Shown piece by piece: positions 11,290 through 23,646 of a stretch of 64,000 nt of DNA. Every line of letters starts with the position of its first letter. Positions within the stretch are counted from its first letter, which is position 1. Below the pieces are notes generated by a model. It did no database searches, was not told where the DNA came from, and saw only the letters and a list, made by a program, of their open reading frames with translations. A program made the position numbers and the translations under genes. The stretch is from Galeopsis tetrahit (lineage: Eukaryota > Streptophyta > Magnoliopsida > Lamiales > Lamiaceae): NCBI GenBank assembly GCA_963675135.1, contig OY776124.1, forward strand, positions 15,808,066 to 15,872,065, written 5' to 3'.

Positions 11290-12235
11290 TCATGGAAAAT
11301 AGTTTTTCTTGACGATGCTAAACTATTGCCACAATAATAATTGGTAACGATTTTAATAATAATTGATGATGATATTCGACGTCATAAAAAGTATATTTTC
11401 ATGACGATACTATTTTTCGTCATTAATTATTCGAAATATTTAGAGACAAAATATTTTCGTCACAATAATAATTGGTGATGATTTTAATTGTAATAGATGA
11501 CGATATTCGACGTCATGAAAAATATATTTTCATGACAATATTATTTTTCATCATTAATTATTCGAAATATTTAGTGGCAAAATGTTTTTGTCACAAAAAT
11601 AATTGGCGACGATCTTAATAATAATTGATGACGACATTTGACGTCATGAAAAATAAATTTTTATGACAATATTATTTTTCGTCATTAATTATTCGAGATA
11701 TGTAGTGACAAAATATTTTCGTCACACTAATAATTGGTGACGATTTTCATAATAATTGATGACGACATTTGACGTCATGAAAAATATATTTTAATGACGA
11801 TATTATTTTTCATCATTAATTATTCAAAATATTTAGTGATAAAATTATTTCATCACAAAAATAATTAGTGACAATTTTAATAATAATTGATAACGATATT
11901 CAATGTCAAAAAATACATATATATTCATGACGATACTATTTTTTGTCATTAATTATTCAAAATAATTATTTACAAAATGTGTTCGTCCTGAAAATAATTG
12001 GTGACGATTTTAATAATAATTGATGACGATATTCAACGTCATAAAAATATATATTCTCATGACAATACTATTTTTCATCATTAATTATTTGAAATATTTA
12101 GTGACAAAAAAATTTCATCACTATAATAATTGGTGAAGATTTTAATAATTATTGGTGACAATATTTGAAATCATAAATAATATTTTACATGACAATGTTA
12201 TTTTTCGTCATTAATTATTTGATATAAGGGTTAAT
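11290..12235. repeat. 131-bp tandem repeats in the left subterminal region of CACTA A
   Basis: The word CATTAATTATT recurs at 11421, 11552, 11683, 11814, 11947, 12079 and 12209, a period of 130-133 bp over seven copies. Each copy carries TGACGA, TCGACGTCAT and TTCGTCA words in both orientations. Divergence is higher at the inner end. The likely role is transposase binding; that is inference from the position. Confidence 0.85.
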
Positions 12236-15200
12236 TGCAAAAAAATCAACATCTTAGGTTGTTTATTAATTACAACATATCTTTTTTTCCTTTGCAATTC
12301 GACACACCACCTTTTTAAGTTTTGCAATTCGATGCATACGTACACATTTATTGACAACACATAAATGATGTAGATGCCGTAGCCGCATTAATGTATTACA
12401 CAAATGCCCACGTAAATGTCGTGACTGATGAATAATTTTACTTTATTTTTAAAACATTTAAAGTATTGATATTATATTGAGTTTTGGGGGGAAAATAATA
12501 ATAATAAAATTGGTTTATGATTTATTTTTACAAAAATCGTGACACCAACTATTTGGCACCTCGACAACTCTGGCAACCACATCATAATTTAATTGTTGCC
12601 AGAAAATATATCAGGTGTATTGAATTGAAAAACTTATGTAAACAGTTTCTACACGGACATCGAACATCACACTCTCGACCAATATGAGTTCTAACATATT
12701 GCATAAAACTATCCTCCGTCTACAAAACTCTTTAAAAAACTTTGTAACACGCATCTAAGTCTTATCCATTTTGTAGTTCACCTATCATATAAAAATTCAA
12801 ATTACTAATAGCCAACATATTATTTCTTTATTTAAAAGAAAATTGACTTTTACTAATCCATGAGACTTAAAAGAAAATTGAGGATAACTTCTAATAAGTT
12901 CAATCAACAGTAACATATTGTAAAAAAATTAAGTAACTGAAAAAGTTTTTGAGTAATATGTAAACTTCTAATTACTATGAGTGGGCATTGGGTCCGTTCA
13001 TTTCGATTTTGGACATTTTTCAATCGAACCAAAATAACCGAAATTTTTAAAAGATGAACTGCAACCGAACATAATTGATGTAGAACCAAATTGAACTGAA
13101 CCGAATTAAATTTCGATCGGTTCGGTTTAAACTGAAATTTTCCTAATCAACAATAATATCTGAAAATATCCACACAAATAATTAACTTAATAAAAGCCAT
13201 GTAAATCTGGAAAAAAAAAATCTGCTAATTAACAATATCAATATTCTACTGCTATAAGCAGCCTTTGACATATAAATATGTTGTGTTATTTAATTTGCTC
13301 AGCTGCTACTGTGCTGCTAATGTAATCCTAAGAGGAAAGCCGCAACTGATGGTGGTACCCCTACTAATTACCGTGTCTTCTTTCAAGTAATTTTACCAAG
13401 TTAATTAGTTTATTTAGTTCCTCTAGCTAAGGTGTGAAAATGTCTTAGGTTATGTTTCTGAAGAGCCAGTGAAGTGATATATTTAAAATCTACTTCATAT
13501 CTTTTGATGCATTGCCTTGAGATTTTAAATATTATATATTGGAAGACAACTATTATCAACTTTTCAAGAACTGTTCAATCAACAAACTATACCAACTGGG
13601 TCTATCAGTAAAATATATTTTCAACTATGCATGCCAATTTTCCAACTATGCACATTCATCCTACTTTATTTAACAAACGGAGATCCATCAATACAAAATT
13701 TATTACCTTTATCATTTTTTGCTGCTAAAAACAATTAGAATGTGACATTTGTTAAACCATAAATAATGAGAGAATACAGAGTAACTACTAAAATTAAGAA
13801 CCATAAATAATGGTATCTCTTCATGGAAATTGGTTATCTACAAATTTGATAATAGCTTTCAGAATTCAGACAACACTGCTACAATTTCTTAAAGCATGAG
13901 GTTGTCTTTATCAATTTTAACTTAGTAAAGTGAAGTGAAGTTACTATACTAAATACAACAAGGGATTATGTGAGTATCCACTGTGAAAATTTAAGACATA
14001 TTTGAAGAGTAGAATTAAGAATTAATCTGAATTTCTTACAACTTAACATGTATCCAATCCACATATAATATGAACACACAGAGGGTATTGCTAATTCTAT
14101 ATAAATTCTAAAATTTACAACTTATGAGCCTAGAGAAAGAGACTTCCAAAATAAAAGAAAGAAGAAAACAAGAGAAGTGACTAGTTTTACTTGGATTCAC
14201 ATTCCTTGATATTCTTTTGGACTTCCAACATTAGTGAATGTATATCATTTTCCCATATTATATCAGGAATATAACAGTGACATACCTGATAATCTAAATT
14301 TATCCTTAATCACGGCTTGCTCCTAATTAGTCGAAGAATTATGAACGCACCCCCTGTATAATATATTTCTCGATTTCGTACACTCTAATCAAAGGACTTC
14401 TCCTAAAAAGATAGAAAATAACATATTAAACAACATAAAAAGTGAATAGAAAGAGTATCAATCAAGATGAGCTCCATTTATTTTAATTGTATAAATCTCT
14501 TACTTCATTTTACAATTCTTATCATGAAGAGTTTTGGCTATTTCTACAAAAATGAAGTTGGTATTAATTGAGCATGGGCATTATAAGCATTATTAATACT
14601 AATTTATTGTCCGAGCAATGAGCACGTCAGTTATTCTATTTTGTATAGTACATTTAAAAATATTACCTGGCATAATTAAACTTCTTAGACTACAGAAGTA
14701 GAGCTTCATGGAACAACTCACGGGTTAACGCAGTTTCAACACTTATCTGTTGCACATTTAACCTTTTCAAAATTATTTACATAAAGTAAAAATTCCATGT
14801 AATATGAAAGAGGGTCATAGTGTACTTCACATATATACCACCAACTAAATGATAATCTCCTTCATAGATGAATTCACTACTGATAGCCATAAGCTAGATA
14901 AAAGTTTTGCATATTCATGAGTTTGATTTTGAATATGAAACTCTTGGAATTTTTAATTCCAATTCAATCTAATACAAAATTGTATTCCTCTTCGCATATA
15001 AATTATTCTTATCCTTAATCCATTTTAATTATATCCATTCCCTACATCATTTTGTAGACTGATACAATTCAAAAGGTAAACTTGTTTTATCTAGATTCTT
15101 GTGTATATAATGCAAGACATTTACAGAGCAGTATATAAAATATAGACCCACTGTATATATGTATCTCTAACCCTTTTGAGTATACATAGTAGTATAGTAC

Positions 15201-16420
15201 AATTAACAATATATATTTAAACCTCACATCTATTTTAAAAACAAACAAAATCAATCACACTCTTCAGCACCTCTTTTTCCCCTAATTCTTCAAAGCTAAA
15301 GTTTATACAGAGAAATATACATCTAACATATAAGAAATAAGAACCAAGAACATAATTAAACTTTGCACCTTCAAGTAGAAAGTGATAACATACATTTTTC
15401 TAAATGAAGAATGTAACTTTTCCTCTGTGTGCTTTAACATTTTTATAGTGTTGCTCTAATGTTCCATGTACTTTATTTTCTAGTACCTGAAATTTTGAAA
15501 AACACATTTTTAGCTCTCTATAAATTACTTCACTTACTTTTACATATTTTGCTTGATACGCTACTGAATCAACAGGCAGGGGGCAAAAGATCAGGAACGA
15601 GCAGTACACAAAACAATCAGTTAACAAAGTACAGGGGTCAAAAGTTAAACAATGGAAGTACCAGAGATAAAAAATAATGTATTATTCCTTTTTCAAATGA
15701 GCTCACAAGTGACCTTTTTGAGACGAAAAAACTAACTGCAGTCTACAGTTGATCTAAAAAGCTAATAGATGGTGTCTAGATTATCTCAATATTTGAACAA
15801 TGACATGTTTTGAGGGAGAGAAACTAAGCAAATAAATTTACTTTGAACGATATAGCATGAAAGATACATGTTGGTAAGAAATTTTCTACATTCTATTTCA
15901 GTAAAAGTATATATCACTGGGACATATTGCATGATTCATTTTATTAAAAAAAAATTAGCATCTACATTGAATTGTAAGGTACAGAAGGTAAATAAACATC
16001 ACAGCATCATTTATTGTGATATAACAAGCTTATTACCCCATGTCAATAAATGGACCATAAAAAATATAAGTGCCTAAAAATCCTTGTTATCAAATGAAAA
16101 AACGTAGAAACTTATTCTGCATAACTTTTTTCAAAGGCTATACAGAGTCAAGGTCACCATAAACCTAGTATATGAAACACACTCCTTTTGTCCTAAAATT
16201 TAAGACCTCCATTTGCTACACCTAAGTAAGCATCAATTCCCTCTACAATTTAAAACATATTAATAACAGTGTTTCTTAATCCATGAATTTCCTACTGATA
16301 ATTTGATTTAGCTGGTTTTTTCTTTTCACACACAACCCCCTCCCCACCCCCACTCACCCACCCAGTCCAACCAACCATGATGATGATAATCGATGGTTGC
16401 GAAACTATGAAGAATTTAGA
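12236..16420. other. AT-rich interior of CACTA A, no gene recognised
   Basis: No confident gene. Around 13000-13140 there is a GGTTCGGTTT / AACCGAA-rich stretch of the kind seen in small plant transposons, without definable ends. A minus-strand island at 15400-15627 reads as a possible exon (KVHGTLEQHYKNVKAHRGKV) behind a TTTCAG; I cannot identify the protein. The island at about 13290-13385 has slightly higher GC and could be another captured exon. The rest is featureless AT-rich DNA. Confidence 0.4.
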
Positions 16421-16430
16421 GTTCAACAAG

Positions 16431-17634
16431 GAGAAAATTTCATTTTACGTCCTGTAACTTAGGCCTAATCCAGAATATATCCTTTATGTTTTTACTTTTT
16501 CGATTTCCGTCCTTTTTGGTCCAATTTGCGTCCTTTCCGCCGAAAAAATTTAAAACTCACCGGAATGTGAGGAATAAATTGGGATTCCGGCCAAATAGTC
16601 CAATTTACGTCCTTTAAGTTTGAAAATTAAAATTTAATAATTAAAATTTTCTAAAAATCCCATTAAAGATTTAAAAATTCTAAAATATCATTAAAAATCC
16701 CAAAATCTCCTTAAAATTAAAAAATATAAAATGTGTAAATAAAATTCAAAATATATCAATAAAATTTCAAATTATAAAATGTGGAAAAAAAAAATTCTAA
16801 AATTTTTAAAATACAAAAAATAAAAAATTCTACAATTCAAAGAATGAAAAATGTGTAATTTAAAAATTAAGAAATTCAAAATCTCATTTAAATTTCTAAA
16901 AACTAAAAAAATCTCATTAATTTATTAAAAATGTGTAGTTGAAAAATTACTAATTCTAAAAATCTAATAAGAATAATAAAAATTATTAACATTTCATTAA
17001 ATAAAGTTTTGCTCGAACTCCTAATAATTTTGGGTCTCACGAGATTTTCCAACTCACCGTCAAGGTTGAGTGGAAGTTCCACACCTTAATCGATTTTGGA
17101 ACCGTCCCAAATTCATTTTCACGATATTTTTAAAATTATGGATTTTTTTATTTTAAACATTTTTAAAATTTTAATTTATAGATTTATTTTTATTTTTATG
17201 AGCTTTTAGAAAAAAAATTAAATTTACACATTTTCAGATTTTTTTGAATGGTAGAAATTATAGATTTTTTTATTTTTATGAGTTTTTAGAAGGAAAAAAA
17301 AAATTAAATTTACACATTTTTCAGATTTTTTGAATGGTAGAATTTATAATTTTTTTTTAGATTTTTTATATTTATTTTACACCATTTATAAGTTTTTAAT
17401 GAGATTTTTTAATTTTTAATGATATTTTCAGAATTTTTTAATTTATAATTTTCAAACATAAAGGATGTAAATTGGACTATTTGACCGGATTTCCAATTTT
17501 CCGGTGGAAAGGACGTAAATTGGACCTAAAAGGATGTAAATTGGACACCCTAGGATGTAAATTGAAAATGTGAAAACTTAAAGGATATATTCTAGATTAG
17601 GCCTAAGTTACCGGACGTAAAATGAAATTTTCTC
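16431..17634. mobile_element. Mutator-like non-autonomous element (MULE) nested in CACTA A
   Basis: About 200-bp terminal inverted repeats: the left end GAGAAAATTTCATTTTACG matches the reverse complement of the right end, which finishes CGTAAAATGAAATTTTCTC at 17634. A 10-bp duplication GTTCAACAAG lies at 16421-16430 and 17635-17644, in the 9-11 bp range of Mutator elements. Both ends repeat GTCCAATTTACGTCCTTT words. The 800-bp centre is extremely AT-rich with no ORF, so it is non-coding. Confidence 0.88.
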
Positions 17635-17644
17635 GTTCAACAAG

Positions 17645-19550
17645 CAATATGAATTCATGAAGTCAGCATAAATTCCAGTATCCTCAAAATATAATTCGAA
17701 TCTTCCAGAATTCAGCAATTACATATCTAAAATAGCAATCTCATAACAAACATACAATCGAGAGTTGACCAAAGATTCAAAACGGCACAAAAGCAAGTAA
17801 TTCAATAGGCGCGCGATATCATAATTAGAGAAGAATAAGAAAACCCTTACACAACTTTGTGGAACCCTAGGGGCGATCCTTCAAGAACAGTCTCGATTCA
17901 TCAGCGCAAGGCACCACAACATGTTTGGGATATAGGACTAGGGATTTAAGAATGAGTGTGGGATTTCAGGATGAGCGCAGTTGACGCAGGATTTGGGATT
18001 TAGAATGAAAGTTTTTCCCGCAAGATTTGGGTTTACCTATCTTTTCTCAAATCCTTTTTTCCTACGCGTTTTTTCAGAGGGGCGCCAATTATTCCCCTCC
18101 AATTTTTAATGATAAAACTGTAGTATTTTAAATTGTTTATTATATTCAAATTATTTATATCTATTTAAAATAAATAAGTATATTTAATTTTGTTTGAGAA
18201 TATTTTGTAATTTTAAGAACATTCCTCACATTATTATACTTATAATAAAATTAATATTGTGTAATAATTTTAATAAAATTAGAGTAATATTTAAATTAGA
18301 GTACTAATTTATAAAATCGGACATTGGAGCCGTGATTATTCAACACATTGATCACTTGGTAGTATACACCCAAACAAAAGTTTGATATGAATTCCAAATA
18401 GTAAGCATATTGAAATTTGTATAATTGCTTGATTACAACTGTTGTTTTATTATGTTATAGGGAAACATTGAAACTTGAAACTACTAACACAAAATTTGTT
18501 TGTGTACGATATTATCTTACAACGAAAGTTTTCATTTGAGAACATGTGTGTAGACATGGCTTCCGATTTTCTAAAATCTCAATTCAATTAGTCAGGTGGT
18601 CATGGGAACTATCATTTATACGTCTTTCTTGTTTCCTTGGTTCTAGTCATGAAAAGTTTGTGTATTGAAATTGTTTTTGGCAAGATTATGACAAGCCATT
18701 CTCTGCCTACAGGGTAGATAGGATTTTCACATACATTTGCCTTCTACAATGTTTGGAAAATACTTATATACGAAATCCTAATTCAACAAAAGCAAGAAAT
18801 TACAAAAAAAGATTTCCAAACAAATCAAAAAGTGCAAAAATAACACCAAAAAAATAATTTTAACCCCTCAAACGATGAAATTTAACCAAAAAAAGTTGCA
18901 CATCATCGCAAAAGCAATGTGTATTGTTCATAACATCGATTACACTTGAAAAAGTGTGCTCAATCACTTAAATTGGTTTCTGGTCCCAAAAACTCTAAAA
19001 ATCAACTCAAGTTCTTCCTAATTATGTGGATTGTTTGCATGTAAATTAAAGTTGAATAAAAATATATAAGTATTTAAGTGATGGATAGATGACAAAGATA
19101 AATTTATGATTTTTTTTGCATGTAATCATACTCGGTATTTTCTTAAACATGTGCTTCAATTTATCTTCGTGGGGTCTTTTTGAAGGACATAGAAATTTGT
19201 ACCATCTCATGGTAAATTAGGGGATTATTGGGCCGAGCTGGATTTGAACGAAGATACATCCCATATATTTTCTTGAACATTTGTCTTTATTTTCTAAATG
19301 TAATTCTTTTGAGTACAATTTCACAATATTTTTCTCTATGTTTTTTATTGTTGATAGTCTATTAAGTAAATCCAACTATTCCAATTCCTATATAATTTAT
19401 TGTTGATCTATATATTATGTATATACAGTGAAATATGATAGAAAAAAATAATTAAAAAATTAGATAAAAAGAATTGAAAATAATAAATCGTAAAAAGAAA
19501 GCAAAATTTTTGATTAAGCATCCCAGGATTTTTTTTTTCGTATTAAACAC
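17645..19550. other. CACTA A interior, possible captured flank; no gene recognised
   Basis: Positions 17800-18080 have higher GC and, on the minus strand, look like a gene 5' region (an ATG near 17920 followed by a short frame, a CTAGGGTTCC, then an intron-like AT-rich stretch). I cannot assign it. From 18100 to 19550 the sequence is AT-rich without coding signal. Confidence 0.35.
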
Positions 19551-19554
19551 AAAG

Positions 19555-19580
19555 GGCCCATAATCAGCAGAAACGGCCCA
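19555..19580 (+). promoter_or_regulatory. Two GGCCCA (site II) motifs upstream of the TIC20 pseudogene
   Basis: GGCCCA occurs at 19555-19560 and 19575-19580, about 110-130 bp before the presumed first exon. GGCCCA/TGGGCC site II elements are common in promoters of plant housekeeping and organelle-protein genes, so the original promoter was probably captured with the gene. Function in the present location is not shown. Confidence 0.55.
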
Positions 19581-19689
19581 TAGAACTTAAATCAAATTTG
19601 AGAGAAAAAGATTTTGAGAGCCATTTTTTTCATTTTAGCGGGTTATTTAGTGTTTTAAAATATTTCACCGATTTTCTGTTAGGAAATCC

Positions 19690-21266
19690 CAGAAAAATAG
19701 GTTCTAATCAAGGAAAGAATATCAAGGTTTTAACGTGATTTCCATTCGCATCATCCTCTCTTGTGAAACCAATTCTCCCAATCGTCTCTCTCGACAGCAA
19801 ATATACGGTGAGTTTATATTCCAAATGTCATCTTTGTCTCAGTATGCTAGGTTTTATGTACGCTCTGTATGCCATGTTTTCTTGATTCAATCAGTCTTGT
19901 TCAATTTTTTATGTCCTTTACCTGTTTGATAAAATGCCTTGTTTGTTTGTATTTGGGGGAATGCACACTTTGTGGCGCATATACAGAATAGCGGCACACA
20001 CGTTCATAAATTGTAAACACACAGTCGATATTTGGTATGAATGCTATATAGATGGCTAAATGTGTCCTCACTCCTCACCTATACTAAATAGCATCAAGGA
20101 GCATCTATACTGGGGCCTAGATGTAGATTTTATGATTATTCTTGTTGTTTAGGCAATCCTCTTTCTTTTCCTTACTCATGTATTCTCATTTAACTCCTCA
20201 TTAATGGAATATTTTGTTTGCTTGATAAAAAAAATTATGAATTTACGATCCCATTTTGTAACTATATGTTTATTTGCTATGAAATATTGTAATCTCTTCT
20301 GCATAACTTTTATCTCCAAGTGCCTATGGGGGGGTAGATTTAACTACAAAAACAAAGACTTTCTCACTTACTCTGTGCAATCTTAAATGGCAAAGCCAGC
20401 CATCGCCCCGTCTATTTCGACACCTTTCACTCTCTCATAGAGTGGAAGTTGAAGTTGGAGTATGATACTTAATGGATGTTCTTTAAATTCGGGGGTTTTT
20501 AATGCGGCCATTACAGCAGAAAGCCATGTAGTCTCAGAAATTACAACTTAACAATTTCAGGCGTTTCAATTAGGCAACAGGATGTTGTGTCTTCTTACAG
20601 CAAATGCTCCTGGGAGCCTCTTCTGAAAACCAAACCTTCTGCTTCTTTGGGCATTAATCATCTCCATCTTTCTTTTGGTTCAACGCCCCTCTTACATGGA
20701 GAACAAGGCAGTCTCTTACAAACTATTCCTTCCCGTGTTGCTTAAACAACGTATATTACCCTTGTCTCCAAGAGCTTCCAATAACGTGCCTTGCAGCTAC
20801 AGATACCATGCCATGGAAAAGAAGCCAAAATGGTTTTGGAGAACTTTAGCATGCCTTCCGTATCTAATGCCGCTTTACGAGACATGGATGTATGCTGAAA
20901 CAACATACCACCTCCATCCTTTCTTGGAGGATTTTGAATTCCTAACTTAGCCTTTTTTGGGGGCATTAGGGAGATTACCAAGCTAGTTTCTAATGGCTTA
21001 TTTCTTTGTTCACTATCTGGGAGTAGTGTGATGTAAAGAATGGCCACATTTCTTTAAGTTTCATGTGGTTATGTGTATGCTGCTCGAGATTGCTTTGCAG
21101 GTTATAGGAACTGGGATAAGGTATGGTCGAAATACATTTTTGGACAACTATGGCATTTTCGTATTTGTTCACGGTGTTGGAGTGGATTAGGTGTGCACTT
21201 GCTGGGATGTATGCTGATGTTCCGTTTGTGTGTGATCCTACTTACATTCAGATCCCGTATGATTAA
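19690..21266 (+). pseudogene. TIC20: Captured TIC20 (TIC20-I-like) gene, disrupted
   Basis: TIC20 is a four-helix membrane component of the chloroplast inner-envelope protein import channel. A probable 5'-UTR exon (19690-19807) ends at a good donor (ACG|GTGAGT); the acceptor is near 20560, after which the coding exon starts. Recognisable residues: PLLHGEQGSL (transit-peptide side), KKPKWFWRTLACLPYLMPL, ETWMYAETTYHLHPFLEDF, FLMAYFFVHYLG, KEWPHFFKFHVVM, and the C-terminus LAGMYADVPFVCDPTYIQIPYD followed by TAA (21264-21266). Stops at 20948, 20984 and 21029 replace conserved Tyr, Trp and Arg codons. There is an early frameshift, and a deletion near 21110 removes about a dozen residues between two membrane segments. 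It lies inside CACTA A, so it is a transposon-carried gene copy, not a working gene. Confidence 0.9.
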
Positions 21267-22030
21267 TGAGGGTTTGGGATTAGAGGATGGGAAGTTGCAT
21301 TATCCTTGTAGAAACTGAGGTTAGTGGGACTCAAATTGGATTTGCAGTTATTTTGTTTGTGTTACTTATGTCTGGTCTTAGAAATTGGTAAATGTAACTT
21401 ACTGTTTGTATGAACTTCTTGTTACACGGGCTATATATCATGACATTTTTGAATTCTTTGAGGAGTTGTGACCAAATTTAACGAGGAAAGGGACTGAGCT
21501 TTAATCCTTTTTGTTTGCCTATTTGACATTTTGCGGCCTTTCTTAAATAGATTTCATCTACTTGTGTTTGTTTATGTTATGCATTTTATGAAGATGAGGC
21601 TCTGTAAATTCAAATTTGAGAATTATAGCTCTATTTTTTTAATGTGACTAATTTTTATGAACATGTATAATTTTATATAGTTAGAAATGCATGTATATTT
21701 TTGGAAGGAAGGCTTTTATAGTTAGGAGCCATGAAATTGTGAGTATTACAAACTCAGTAGTTTAAAATTTAACTAATATTTTATGCAGACTTGGTTGTAT
21801 GTTTATTTGATGGTTTCTGTGATTAATAATTGTATGATGAGTAAATTACTTTGGTAATAGTTTTTCATGTTTAGTAATGTTTGATTGTGGTTAAAGGTTG
21901 GATTTTGCTTAAATAACTGACTTTAAACTACATTTTATTTCTAGGACAAATGTGGTGTTACTGATTTTACATCTATACATTTGAGGTAGCTAAATATTTT
22001 AACTTTTTGGAGTCTAAACATGAGTTTAAA
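21267..22030 (+). other. TIC20 3' flank and AT-rich CACTA interior
   Basis: The sequence up to about 21450 reads like the original 3' UTR/downstream flank of TIC20. After that it is AT-rich with no coding signal. Where the captured segment ends and CACTA sequence resumes cannot be fixed by eye. Confidence 0.4.
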
Positions 22031-22039
22031 TGGAGAAGA

Positions 22040-22530
22040 TTGTGATAGGATTGAATTGTATGTCCTTACACATTATTTAGAGAAAGATGGTTGAAAATCC
22101 GATGAGGCTAAAGAAAATTGGGTAAGTCATGTAGACATGTACAAATGAGATTTCATTTTATTACTAAATTTGATGCTAAGATTTTGTCTTAATTATTGAC
22201 CTCACAGGAGAAAATGGTAAAGAAACGAGAAGAATATGTTGAGTAAGGAATTGATAAAAATTGAGCTGAAATTGTTCTTGAGGTCCTTGGCCATGGGACT
22301 GGTTTATATAAAAGGGCTTGGTTATGGTCCAAAGCCTCCTAGTAAACGTAGTGTTTTCAGATCATGCTTCTAACCAATTGGAAAGGAAGTTACTCGAGAC
22401 AAAAGAAAAGTTGAAAGCGTCTGAAACTCGCGCAGGAGCACTGCAGGAAAAAGTGAGTGATATAAGGCACCATGGACAAACTTATGAATTTCTTGGTCGA
22501 GAGAGGGATAAGTGTTTAAGATTTAGGAGA
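22040..22530 (+). pseudogene. Relic of plant En/Spm transposase (Transposase_24/Ptta-like C-terminus)
   Basis: Fragments in shifting frames: EKMVKKREEYVE, EIVLEVLGHGTG, GYIKGLGYGPKPPSKR, then a coiled coil ASNQLERKLLETKEKLKASE. The G-x-G-Y-x-K-G-L-G pattern followed by a coiled coil is what I know from the C-terminus of plant Ptta/En/Spm proteins. An intron may lie at about 22124-22207 (GTAAGT...CTCACAG). It is the only trace of the element's own coding capacity, and several stops make it dead. Family assignment is by motif only. Confidence 0.6.
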
Positions 22531-22699
22531 ACCTTCCTTATATTTATATTTATTCTTATGTTTGTTGCTTTTGACTTTTGAAACAATTAAGTTCATTGTA
22601 TTTTTTATATTATAATACAATTTAAATTTATTTACCAATCTTTAATTTAGCTGTCAATGTAAATATTTATTTATTATAATTTATTAATTAAATTAGTTC

Positions 22700-23620
22700 A
22701 TTACAATAATATTTTTAGAAATGCAATTAATGACAAAAAAAAAAAATTGTCACAATATACTAATTAGTAATGACGATATAACAATAGTGTAATTCTTTTG
22801 TGATGAAATATTTAAATGAAGACGAAATATATGTTGTAATTATATCTAGAAATTTAGTGACAATTATCATATTTGTCACTAAATAATATTTCTTATGACA
22901 AAAATGTTTCGTCATCATTTCTACGCTATTTAGTGATAAAAAAATATTGTCACTGAATATTATCCTTTCGTGACGCATTGTGTCGTCATTATACATACAT
23001 ATATATATACCAACGATTAAAATATTGTCACTAAAGTGTCATTCTTTGGTGACGAAATATATAATAGGTGACGAAATTATTAATTTAATTATGACGATAA
23101 TGTTGTCACTAAAATTTGACAAATGCGGTAGAAAATGGAAAAAATCGTCACTTAAAATTAATATTTTAGTGACAATAAATCAAATCGTCATGTAAGGTTG
23201 AATTATTTGGTGACGAACTTTATAAATTACGACGAAATAATTAATCTATTTGTGACGGAAATTTCGTCAGTACAATTTTAAAAGATTGATATGAAATGGA
23301 TAATCGTCACTAAAAATTAATATTTTAGTGACAAAAAATCAAAACGTCATTTAGAGTTGAACTTTTAGTGACGAAATATCATATTTAGCGACAAAAATCA
23401 GTGTCAAGTGTGACGCTTTATTCGTCACCAAAGATGGAATAATATAGCGACGATGAACTTTAACGTCGCCAAAAGATGACTTTTGACGACAAATTCAAAT
23501 AAAGTCACATTTACCTAATGCGACGCACCTACGGTGACCTTCATTGCGACGGAAAAAAATCGTGGCCAAACCCATTTTGTGACGAAAAATGATGCTTTTA
23601 TGACGAATTGTTGTCGTCGC
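22700..23620. repeat. Right subterminal repeat region of CACTA A
   Basis: Dense, irregular copies of TTAGTGACGA / TCGTCACTAAA in both orientations (for example 22855-22885, 23030-23060, 23140-23180, 23300-23400). The matching left region is regular (131-bp period), whereas this side is not. Probable transposase-binding sites. Confidence 0.75.
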
Positions 23621-23646
23621 GATTTCTCAAATTTCCTGTAGTGACC

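Larger units (their letters stand above)
11040..23643 (+). mobile_element. CACTA (En/Spm) transposon A, 12.6 kb, non-autonomous
   Basis: Ends CACTACAGGAAAT (11040) and ATTTCCTGTAGTG (to 23643) form the terminal inverted repeats, with the 3-bp duplication ACC (11037-11039 and 23644-23646), as expected for CACTA elements. Subterminal regions are dense in GTGACGA/TCGTCAC words, candidate transposase-binding repeats. Inside are a 131-bp tandem array, a Mutator-like element, a TIC20 pseudogene and a small relic of a plant En/Spm transposase. No intact transposase is visible, so movement would need proteins supplied in trans. It sits inside LINE ORF2, splitting it cleanly. Confidence 0.93.

Noticed and set aside
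11290..12235. CRISPR-like regular spacing
   Set aside because: The whole 131-bp period is repeated, not short repeats with unique spacers, and this is plant DNA.
12900..13140. hAT-type MITE suggested by GGTTCGGTTT-rich sequence
   Set aside because: No matching terminal repeats or target duplication could be fixed by eye.
15400..15627. A real exon of a captured gene on the minus strand
   Set aside because: Exon-like ends but no identifiable protein and no partner exons; mentioned only as a possibility.
20742..21047. 101-residue minus-strand ORF over the TIC20 pseudogene
   Set aside because: Antisense shadow; the plus strand matches TIC20 throughout.
22760..23195. Small ORFs in the right end of CACTA A
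   Set aside because: They lie in motif-repeat DNA and have no recognisable protein content.
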